64,000 nt of DNA from the IMG/VR virus record IMGVR_UViG_3300032308_002246, positions 62,001 through 126,000 of that record; one strand, 5' to 3'. Both the position numbers and the translations under genes were made by a program. Positions within the stretch are counted from its first letter, which is position 1; each line of letters begins with the position of its first letter. The notes beneath the pieces are model-generated. The model made no database searches and was not told where the DNA came from. It saw only the letters and a program-made list of their open reading frames with translations. Shown here in pieces: positions 29,001 to 35,250 of the stretch. The DNA comes from a virus.

Positions 29001-32000
29001 AAGATTTGTTAGTGCAACTGCATAGTTGATTTCTTCTTGCAATTCAGAAACTTTTTCTAAATCTCTTTCAATTCTTGCAATTTTCTTACGCTCAAGTGCG
29101 TCCATGATGTCGTCTTTTATTTCTACAACATACTTATCAAACTTTTGCAGATTTTTTAAAAGTGATTCATCGCTGAGCTTTGGAATTTCTTCTTTAATTT
29201 TTCTGCCAGCTATAGAAGAAATTTTTCTCATTTCTTCTGCTGTATCTATGGAGTCAAGTAAATCAATATCTTCTTTTGTTAGTTCGTCAATCATTGCTCT
29301 CTGTAGAGAGTCGGCAAGCGCATTGTTGGCTTCATCCGAGCCCCTTGGGTACCCAGCAATAGTGTCTGTTTCAGGAGTTAGTTCAAGCCCACTTAGTCTT
29401 GGTCGCTCTGGTGATGGTGCTGCGTCTAGTCCTGTCCCACGAAGTCTTGGGCGCTCAGTCGGTGCTCCTGGTGTTATTGCAGTTCCACGCAATCTAGGTC
29501 TCTCTGCAGGGGTTTCTGTCGTTAAACCAGTCCCACGAAGTCGTGGTCTTTCTGGTGATGATTCTGGTGGAGAAACTCTTATTCTTGGTCTTTCTGTAGG
29601 TGTTTCTGCAGATGTTGTCGGTGGAGAAACTCTTATTCTTGGTCTTTCAATTCTTGATGCAGGGCTTCCGTCGCCACGGTCAAAAACTACACCATCTTCT
29701 CCATCATCAATTGAATCAAAAGATTCATCAAAACCATCAAAATCAACAAAGGAGTCTCCTGTCGACATTCTTCCAACAGGTGCGCTGTAGAAAATCCTGC
29801 TAAAAGGTTTATCTTTTAGAGTCCTATCTTGACCTTTTAAATCGTCGACAGACTCGGCTGCCCTTATTGACTCCGTCCATTTTGCATTGGCCATTGAGCC
29901 AACAGGCCCATTGTCAATCACCATGGAGTCTTGCAACTTTCTCATTGCAATCTGTTCTTGTCTTCTTACAGTTTGTCTATCTGTGCCAAGTCTTGCTGCG
30001 GCTTCTTGGAGAGTCTCCCCATCAAGTCTTCTCTTCATCAAATCTGTTTGTTCGTCGGTAAGAGTTGAAGCAGGGTCATCAAGCATTCTTCTTGTTACTC
30101 TGTTTGGACTGTTCTCATCCATGCCACGAAGTTTTGACATGTGTCTAAGCTCAAGCTGTCTTGCTTTTTGTCTTGAAACTTTGAATCTCGAAGCCGCTTC
30201 TTCAAGTGAAATTCCATCATTTTCTCTTGCAAGGAATATTTGTCGTCCAAGTTTTTCTTCTCTAAGAAGTCTTTTTTCTCTTGCTGTAAGAATCGAGTCG
30301 TTTGGCAAGGAAGACATTGCTCCACGTGGGGAATCAACATCAATTACTCCTGCTTCTTCAGGTCTCATTACATATGGGAGGTCTCTGTTATTTCTTCTTC
30401 CCATTTCATTTATGTATCTCTCAACGGTTCTAGGAGAAATTTTAAACTTACGGGCTACTTGTTCATAAGCTCTTTTTGTATTTTTATCTTTTGATACAGT
30501 ATTGAATTCATTGAATACTTTTTCCGCAGTATCCATGTCAACTGGTCGTTGGTCTTGTGGGAATCTTCTTCCATCAGCCATGCGACCTACAGGACCACTA
30601 GATGCTCTCTGTGGGACTCTTTGTGGAACTGGTGTTCTAGTTGGAACAGGAACTCTCTCAGGTTCTCTCTGTGGCACTCGTTCAGGAACTCGTTGCGGTT
30701 CTCTCTGTGGAACACGCTCAGGAACTCTTTCTGGTTTTCTTTCAGGAACAGTTGCTGGTCTTGCTGGTTTAATTGCTGGCTTGGCTGGTTGTACTTCTGG
30801 AATTTCTTCCGGAACTTCAACTGGTCTTGGGACAGCAGGCATGTCTGCTTCGCCAGGTCTCTTGGCGCGTCTTGGTTTAGATACGCCTCTCTTGCCTCGA
30901 GACCTTGGTGCTTTTGGGATATCAAAATCACTCCCAGGAGTTGGGTCAACTACGCCACGCCCTCTGTTGATAGTTGGAATTCCTTCAAGAACATATAGGT
31001 CGTTATCAGCGTTACGGGCAGTAAACGCATTCATATTTCTTGGTGTTCTCCCAATTGCATTACCAATAGCTTTTTGTTCAAAAGAATCCAATACATTTGA
31101 TAAAGCTTTATAAGCAGCAACACTGACTTTGTCAATGTCTGGAATAACAATTCCGTTTTCTAAAACTTTTACATCAAATGAATGGTATTCAGCAATTGTG
31201 TTGATTATTTCAAAAGCTTCAATTTTCTCTGCATTATCTTCTGGCTCCAAGAAAAGATGTTCGCCTCTATTTGCAGACTTAAACTCTTCAAGTGTGCTTA
31301 GATGATTTGGAACCGAGCATAATGTTTCACCTTTTGCGCAATCGTCACAACATGCTTCATGTGGAACAGCAGCCGAAGACATTGCGTCGTAAAGACTTCC
31401 ATTTGTTTGTGGCATGGATATGACCATTGCACTAGGTGTTCCACTGTCACCGATACGACTTCCGTTTGAATTATTTGTAGGTATATAGACGGTTTCTGGT
31501 TTTACTTGTTGCGCCGTTCCGAACATAAACTCATCACCATCAAAGTGGTAAGCGACTCTTAGTGTCTCAACAGCCTGACCGGCACCCATCTCAAAAATTG
31601 CAATGTCGTTATCGGCGTTAACTAGTCTTACCGCTCCGCCAAAGTGTGAAGCAAGTGCTCTTGTCAGGTCAGCCGCTCTTCCAACTACTGAGTTTTCTGA
31701 ACTGTTCATTGCCTCGTAAATTGCGCTTACATGGTTTTTTGTTTCCGAGCTTTCGCTGTCGTCTTTTTTCTTTGTATTGCTATAACGCTCAAGGAGTCTT
31801 CTTCCTTTTGCAGCAAGTTTTGCAGCGTCTTCCATATTCTTTGGAACTGGCTCACCCCATGCAGCCGCCGAAAGAGCAAGTCTTGTTGGTTCTCCATTTG
31901 GCTTTTTCATTGGGCCAGATGGGTTTGTAAAAAATCTTGTGAGAAATGAACCCTTGCGGCGCATCTTTTCTGGTGTGTCAGCTGGACCCTTAACGCCAGG

Positions 32001-32651
32001 CTTTAGATTTGCTCCTTCTGTTCTCTTGAAATGAGCACGACCGGCTGCGGTTAAACCGCCCTTTGGGTCTCTTAGCGGCTGACGTTTTACATCTATCCCA
32101 TCTTTGTTTTCGTTAACAGCTTCATCCGATTTTATTGAAATAGTGCCGGTCAGCTGGTTTGCTCCATGGAGAACAGGAGAAACTTCGTAAAGCTCAACTT
32201 CTTTTAAGAGATTGGCTTGCTGGGTTGGGTCAAAAACTGCATCAAGAGTTTTGTAGCCTATTGACCACTCCTGCTCAAGACCAAAGAATGACACATTTGC
32301 AAATGCCTCACGGCCTCTTTCGGCTTTGAGGTTAAATTGCACTCTTGCGTAAAGGCCACCTATTCCAGCCTTTCTCATCTTCGCAGGAAGACGAGGGTCA
32401 TTTGGACCAACTTCATAGATTTCTAAAACTTTGCCAATTGGCTCATTCCAATTGTGACCCCATACGACCCGAGGTTTTCTTCTTTTCAGGGAGTTCGTGA
32501 AACATCCTGGAAGGCAAATATCGCCGACGGAGTCCTTGTTGCCAACACCAGCAGCGAAGCACTCGACTATGCCAAGAGCCTCGTCAATATTGAATTGCCC
32601 TGTCAGGGACTTGTATTCGTAGTCAGCTGCTGTTTCGTGTGTGTTAGTCAT
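23085..32651 (-). CDS. HK97-type prohead protease fused to a giant HTH-rich polyprotein
   Basis: The start chosen is the ATG at 32651 behind AGGTGA; a GTG six bases upstream is possible. About 3188 residues. Residues 1-180 are a prohead protease of the HK97/U35 type: GHNW-PIG holds the likely catalytic His (H66) and WSIGY the Ser (S130). About residues 190-300 (GGLTAAGRAHFKR, MRRKGSF, LSAAAWGEP) resemble DUF6321. An EF-hand-like NADNDLYVLEG module lies near 545, then a Pro/Arg repeat linker (about 611-684). From there to the C-terminus, 13 motifs of the form [GSA]PxGx[MLV] occur at about 686, 774, 915, 957, 1237, 1308, 1493, 2356, 2468, 2596, 2678, 2914 and 3016. Between them are sigma-region-4/HTH-like helices (about 726-751, 814-842, 880-906, 1346-1373, 1409-1440, 2509-2538), six ERPR-x-R repeats (about 1005-1088), a WYL-like domain (about 2041-2121) and an Arg/Glu/Pro-rich linker (2128-2198). 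A normal prohead protease is about 200 aa, so the extension is extraordinary. Self-processing into separate DNA-binding proteins is inferred, not shown. Confidence 0.9.
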   Translation of the reverse strand: MTNTHETAADYEYKSLTGQFNIDEALGIVECFAAGVGNKDSVGDICLPGCFTNSLKRRKPRVVWGHNWNEPIGKVLEIYEVGPNDPRLPAKMRKAGIGGLYARVQFNLKAERGREAFANVSFFGLEQEWSIGYKTLDAVFDPTQQANLLKEVELYEVSPVLHGANQLTGTISIKSDEAVNENKDGIDVKRQPLRDPKGGLTAAGRAHFKRTEGANLKPGVKGPADTPEKMRRKGSFLTRFFTNPSGPMKKPNGEPTRLALSAAAWGEPVPKNMEDAAKLAAKGRRLLERYSNTKKKDDSESSETKNHVSAIYEAMNSSENSVVGRAADLTRALASHFGGAVRLVNADNDIAIFEMGAGQAVETLRVAYHFDGDEFMFGTAQQVKPETVYIPTNNSNGSRIGDSGTPSAMVISMPQTNGSLYDAMSSAAVPHEACCDDCAKGETLCSVPNHLSTLEEFKSANRGEHLFLEPEDNAEKIEAFEIINTIAEYHSFDVKVLENGIVIPDIDKVSVAAYKALSNVLDSFEQKAIGNAIGRTPRNMNAFTARNADNDLYVLEGIPTINRGRGVVDPTPGSDFDIPKAPRSRGKRGVSKPRRAKRPGEADMPAVPRPVEVPEEIPEVQPAKPAIKPARPATVPERKPERVPERVPQREPQRVPERVPQREPERVPVPTRTPVPQRVPQRASSGPVGRMADGRRFPQDQRPVDMDTAEKVFNEFNTVSKDKNTKRAYEQVARKFKISPRTVERYINEMGRRNNRDLPYVMRPEEAGVIDVDSPRGAMSSLPNDSILTAREKRLLREEKLGRQIFLARENDGISLEEAASRFKVSRQKARQLELRHMSKLRGMDENSPNRVTRRMLDDPASTLTDEQTDLMKRRLDGETLQEAAARLGTDRQTVRRQEQIAMRKLQDSMVIDNGPVGSMANAKWTESIRAAESVDDLKGQDRTLKDKPFSRIFYSAPVGRMSTGDSFVDFDGFDESFDSIDDGEDGVVFDRGDGSPASRIERPRIRVSPPTTSAETPTERPRIRVSPPESSPERPRLRGTGLTTETPAERPRLRGTAITPGAPTERPRLRGTGLDAAPSPERPRLSGLELTPETDTIAGYPRGSDEANNALADSLQRAMIDELTKEDIDLLDSIDTAEEMRKISSIAGRKIKEEIPKLSDESLLKNLQKFDKYVVEIKDDIMDALERKKIARIERDLEKVSELQEEINYAVALTNLGEDTLEEVRKEIAKRGLGSGPVGRMSSYERALPDGFASEVFDSTGRKKSYLKQNDSDDAELDEYLPNIINSFLSNFSVTGEPYSGINAPDGPSGAVKAINRIISNDNNEESSYPEKLMRNVYSSFGNSSIEQIAKDNDISRNDVVKIVKAQATILSATETPERSEMRYLMREHGYLLDGTDRDIMSQKLYGATNADIAKDFNLRIDDVDSRLTKSLRTLRKADGSTSKPPSVSNTRYGVDDEGFFVEADASDGSLYRKYIGKTELDNEINEYLSDGPIGAMAIRQNKKVRIYANADDGIVEEYDFTEDLADGVPMQEKPYLRRVRGFNQPELHEMLGRKLLAEDGGYNYMVVDTPEYSFVTQTEAQAMARAAERGMFLDDEMFPQGLFLNSDGTEELRPIPIQTSPREGLRVVSWNDRAGYDGEPSYFRLGGTVFATSDMSESWDEDERNAKRVARNKKLRRLESGPDEKFWTMDSWKWRFQGSDDLSVTKSPNTPDFGPSVIEKIHTLRNSPDFDALRATVNSKDKKDLTGPEKNYSVLSDMYYQYAKNGGLSDRQWSYASSLIDKFESGDGGYTLAPGEEAVLKVNKETGELLGADPEDAKRLVNAARMLEQDDAEIEKILYRYDIDGGLMPEQWDRLRNLTKQRMAENRAARQTGQTSTRPSSPTVGVSEPAIDKSEVEDDGKFVSTYVNKLTGEITKYQHKNVGSNSTGPVFLVAEDDNGNLVKWNHPVAGDLFSYEDWPQEELGEIFDETTEKIRTQRGRHPATDGVFISAKPWEIEADIRTKAGETVTAQEIKAEYEKLGLYGLGSDSSAPVIETDTEIILGKNFTESDIKKAVNDASDSGLGISFEYLKPDADRPEKRTVTEPRYEERFGRDGELLGAYIVGIDEKDGKEKNFRTDRMYGRKSEKPKPEAEAQDETGQRRPRREPRGERRPRNESTSRPTEEDSGNRRPREEQPGQQERTPPREEQARPKERQTERQKRTADIVAQTTALRRGARDRTLFISLDDNQGTVANTLATADRDVIDAEFPYGNKVYAVELVKFVKNADGNVSLHATDKADGQRKIFDPYMIAVRSTAEPIPTSLPYSLDELSRRIGGDRRSFAVSSASDIAAYNRAKEKLARASRQNQINSFDTGPVGSLGLNAARVPNYSPTEFWKPNKHDSTYASMPNAQRKAESQRLLSRILNSANRNDSQLNDVLDRYAALERIMKTANGPYVDEFGVSITRLENGEYEISGTMPFDPEMNSSPFGKMGRYVRPRDTEERKIDDSYNIQIYNELTDLLSSVPEGQAIAQLAQRHSTSQQNIRRRLNVVDRERANEIRSLDAVDEIISQLESGDITFDELEMRIDSDMSPRQLIKNIDYAYREMNLSYDDFGPIGAMSGKNVSDMSDDELVSAWNDAMEKLFGSYGRPHRKDRAAKSAIMKELKSVGREIQRRYFDSEDAQAAIREIQQNPPQGPVGLMSSGSMPENPISGSRHVDRRLYEVYGDDNWKIVAEQIGKRFSTIEDRDWENPTDDDLIDIHHYLTQRIFDSQMSGDEMGEMDGMPYDILSVAGDLDISANQVVDYSKKGKEILEARMAALMTPFERAERMIQNDRRKTFERLIARRRAELGDGFSDWFQSATERNKNILYDANGNERSVEEIDDLGGPYAGYFSYGQETTEPDIDVDTAREIEELNKLFNSPPYGSDGGDGGPVGAMGRRFVPQRYDIKPTQDGKWVIIDTANRNVTASRPFDSRLEALSGAKRMDRNDRTFNPFAPSRVSSQNPPQRQEQPQNPIIESGVFENEQPELPFDDGPAGEMRRIPGSRYVSNDPVRRNGARVTKGNAEAAIREYEEGDAVLPYGGAEEASEYMLFSGWTASDAALDTIIGRLEYLSRMRTHAGDARDKKKAEVRKLVSYLPKLQKRRNWFYLQLRRQMLENRDVDGVSQIDAMEKTRSGVSLEDPTRLYSSNFPRYNIPGITVPRDRG

Positions 32652-32709
32652 GGTCACCTAGTTATCAATGATAAACGAGTCGTATCTGTTTTTGTGAAGC
32701 TATTTGGTT

Positions 32710-32740
32710 TGTTTATATAAACTTAGTTGAATTTATATAA
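32710..32740. promoter_or_regulatory. Tandem TATATA palindromes before the protease gene
   Basis: GTTTATATAAAC (32710-32721) and TTTATATAAA (32731-32740) are palindromes spaced 20 bases apart, centre to centre. They lie in the 90-base gap between the portal stop and the protease start. The spacing of about two helical turns suits a dimeric repressor; either copy could also supply a minus-strand -10 (TATAAA). A convincing -35 was not found. Confidence 0.35.
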
Positions 32741-32741
32741 A

Positions 32742-34985
32742 CTAGTCTTTATCAAACCTCAACCTACACCTGCAATTGATTGTTAGGTGCGGTGGGGCAA
32801 ATGGGTCTCCAGGGAATCTGAGCAAGTTGCCACCCATATCAAACGCTTCTAAAACACCAACTGACTTGCCATGTAAACCGGCATGTTCTGGTCTAACTTT
32901 CGGGTCTTTTTCTGTAATCCATGTCTTTGTCATTGCGCCAATTGAACGCCCAGACAAATAGGTTCCTGCGTTGTATGCGGTTTGACCTTCATGCTCGGCG
33001 ATAAGTCTTTTGCGCTTCATCAAAAGATTTATAAAAATTGCTACAAGAGCAGCCTTGAGCATTCCAACTTTGTCTTCCCCGTCGGACATTGATGATGCAA
33101 CAAGAACGGCTGCGGCAACTTCTGCAGCCGTGGTGGAGTTCACATTCTCCATTCGCTCCATCTGTGAATCAAGATGCTCTTTTACCGCATCCTCATCCAT
33201 CTCCGCCTGCATTGATGCTTCCTGAGAAACGACACTTGATGCGTCGTTCATTATTCCGCTGAGAATTGGTCTTATGTCCTCATTGAGTTGCTTGTTCCAT
33301 ACAGCGATGTCAAATATCGCCTCTGGGTCAAGTGACTTTGATTCAATATTCTTTCTTGCTTTGCTTCCAGCAGCTTTTTCCATGATTACTCTCTGCTGTC
33401 TTTCAAAGAATCTTTCAAGTGATGCATCAAGTATTTCAATCCATCTATCAGATGACTCCTCCGCCTTTGAATCCCACTCGTCGGATATATAGGAGCTAGC
33501 CCCTTCGGCTTTTGTTTGTGGCCCACCCATTGCTGTTGCTTGTTGAGCGGCGATTGCTTCTGCAGTCAAAGCCGCAGTCATACCTTCGCCTGGGCCACCT
33601 TGAGGAGCTACTTGAGGACCAAATCCGGGAACTGGCATTTCTTGTGGAGTTGCAGTTGCTCCAGGTGTTGGAGGCATTCCGGGAACTGGTGGCATTCCAG
33701 GAACTGGAGCACCGCCACCCATCATGTCAAGTTGTCCTTGTTGTGCAGGTTCAAACTTTTTGTTTGTGTATCCGATTGGTGTCAAGTTTGGATTAGCAAG
33801 CATTGCGTCCATTAGTTCGGAGTCAATCTTTCCGCGCCCAGCACCTTCTCTATATTCGTTTCCACTTATTAAACCACTCTGGTATTCGTTTAACAAATAT
33901 CTATCTCGTTCTTGCTTGTAGAGAACTAGAACAGGAACATCGGTAACGTCAAAGTCAACATAGTATTTTGAATGAAGTTCGTCTAATCCACGGGCCAGAG
34001 TTTCTAGATGCGGGAGCATCGTCTCATTCCAGAAAACCTTATGCTCTTCTGCTGCGTTGCTAAAAGTTCTTCCTGAAGCATTACCAATAACGGATTCCGG
34101 AACGCCAAAAGCAGCAAGTATTTCTTCTTTTTGTATTTGACGCATTTGCACATAGTTTGCATCTCGTGGTGATTGACCTGTATCAACAAAGTCAACACCT
34201 TCGTCAGAAGAAACAACAGTCACAGCACCAGCCCTGTTTATGTTCCCTCTAAAACGACTTCTCAATTCATCTTTATCATCATCGTCAATTTCTCCTCTAA
34301 CAACAAGGAGGCCGCCTGGTCTTCCGTCATTGAGCAAGAAGTTTCTGTTGTAAATCTTTGACAAGTTTTCAATTTCTATAGCAATACCAGCAGCTTCCAT
34401 TGGGGTTAATGAAAGGTATGGGTCTAGAGGGTGTGGCTTTCTAATCCAAACAACATCTTCTGGTTTTAGAATTACTTTTGTTCCGTTGCGCATATCAACC
34501 TCAAAACCGGAAACAAATTTTCTTGGGTCTGGTATTGGCGCAGTGTGTTGTGGTGGCAAAAGCTGAAGAGCAATCAGCTGACCATCTCTGCCTCTTACTT
34601 TTTCAATGAATGCACCACGAGAAGACATGAGCAGTTGCGAAGAGAGTCTGTACCTAAAAACAAAAGAGTTTTCACCCATGTTTGATTTAGTGTTTAGTAG
34701 GTTGAGAATGCTCTCATCTGACTCTCGAATAATTTTTCCAGTCGGGCTATTGTTTTCACGCAAGATGGCTGGGAGTCTTGATTGGTTTCCTGCAATTGCG
34801 TCAATGCACCTATTGACCCAAGTAACCTTTTGAAAACCCTCGCGGTAAGCTCTTTCTATATCCCAAGAGTCTCTGTATGGCTTTCCAGCCATTGAAGGGT
34901 TGAACGCAACCGGTGCTCCTGGTCCAAGCGCAGACTTCTGCTGTGACTGGTTAATAGACTTATTTTGCGACGAATTCCAAGCCAT
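32742..34985 (-). CDS. Portal protein with C-terminal MuF-like domain
   Basis: The 747-residue protein begins with a phage portal domain (about 35-420), including the ...GQSPRDANYVQMRQIQKEEILAAFGVPESVIG-type stem region and the conserved QKEEI helix. A Met/Pro/Gly-rich linker (about 420-475) follows. The last 90 residues carry a Mu gpF-like signature: WIT-KD-KVRPEHAGLHG, then FPGDP and a terminal INCRCRLRF. MuF proteins are minor head proteins that bind near the portal and often travel with the DNA; here the two are one chain. The ATG follows the small membrane protein by 9 bases; a GGAG lies about 15 bases upstream. It is the first large gene of the leftward operon, directly before the protease. 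Confidence 0.93.
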   Translation of the reverse strand: MAWNSSQNKSINQSQQKSALGPGAPVAFNPSMAGKPYRDSWDIERAYREGFQKVTWVNRCIDAIAGNQSRLPAILRENNSPTGKIIRESDESILNLLNTKSNMGENSFVFRYRLSSQLLMSSRGAFIEKVRGRDGQLIALQLLPPQHTAPIPDPRKFVSGFEVDMRNGTKVILKPEDVVWIRKPHPLDPYLSLTPMEAAGIAIEIENLSKIYNRNFLLNDGRPGGLLVVRGEIDDDDKDELRSRFRGNINRAGAVTVVSSDEGVDFVDTGQSPRDANYVQMRQIQKEEILAAFGVPESVIGNASGRTFSNAAEEHKVFWNETMLPHLETLARGLDELHSKYYVDFDVTDVPVLVLYKQERDRYLLNEYQSGLISGNEYREGAGRGKIDSELMDAMLANPNLTPIGYTNKKFEPAQQGQLDMMGGGAPVPGMPPVPGMPPTPGATATPQEMPVPGFGPQVAPQGGPGEGMTAALTAEAIAAQQATAMGGPQTKAEGASSYISDEWDSKAEESSDRWIEILDASLERFFERQQRVIMEKAAGSKARKNIESKSLDPEAIFDIAVWNKQLNEDIRPILSGIMNDASSVVSQEASMQAEMDEDAVKEHLDSQMERMENVNSTTAAEVAAAVLVASSMSDGEDKVGMLKAALVAIFINLLMKRKRLIAEHEGQTAYNAGTYLSGRSIGAMTKTWITEKDPKVRPEHAGLHGKSVGVLEAFDMGGNLLRFPGDPFAPPHLTINCRCRLRFDKD

Positions 34986-34994
34986 TATGTACTT

Positions 34995-35216
34995 TTACTC
35001 CATCCCAAGTAATATTCCGACTGCACCGCACGCAACACCAAAAGCAATAAAACCAGCTGGTGGAGATATCAAAAATGTTCCGATGCTCACAAATAGTATA
35101 AATGAAGCAATCAATATGTTGGCGATGGTATTCCTCCGGGTCATTTTTGAAAGAAATCTGCCTATTGCTTTTATCATTTTTTTGAACTTTGTTTCGCTAG
35201 GATTATCTTGTGCCAC
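34995..35216 (-). CDS. Small two-helix membrane protein
   Basis: The product has 73 residues starting at GTG (35216). A basic amphipathic N-terminus (about 10-28) is followed by two hydrophobic segments, about 32-50 (IANILIASFILFVSIGTFL) and 54-70. It is the first gene of the leftward operon, only 34 bases from the divergent terminase gene. The shape would fit a holin or another small membrane protein, but no lysis genes adjoin it, so no function is claimed. An internal ATG (35177) is an alternative start. Confidence 0.65.
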   Translation of the reverse strand: MAQDNPSETKFKKMIKAIGRFLSKMTRRNTIANILIASFILFVSIGTFLISPPAGFIAFGVACGAVGILLGME

Positions 35217-35250
35217 AGTAATCTAAACTTAGCACGACTAATCGATTTGG

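Noticed and set aside
23585-30600. Collagen-like GPxG repeats
   Set aside because: Copies are single, hundreds of residues apart and have a conserved hydrophobic sixth position, unlike tandem Gly-x-y repeats.
23588-31113. Several long reading frames antisense to the giant protease gene (for example 29026-29790 and 30502-31113 on the plus strand)
   Set aside because: They mirror low-complexity or biased codons of the real gene, have no ribosome sites and encode Ser/Leu/Gly-rich sequence without domains.
34995-35216. Holin assignment for the small membrane protein
   Set aside because: Two hydrophobic segments alone are not enough, and no endolysin or spanin is nearby.
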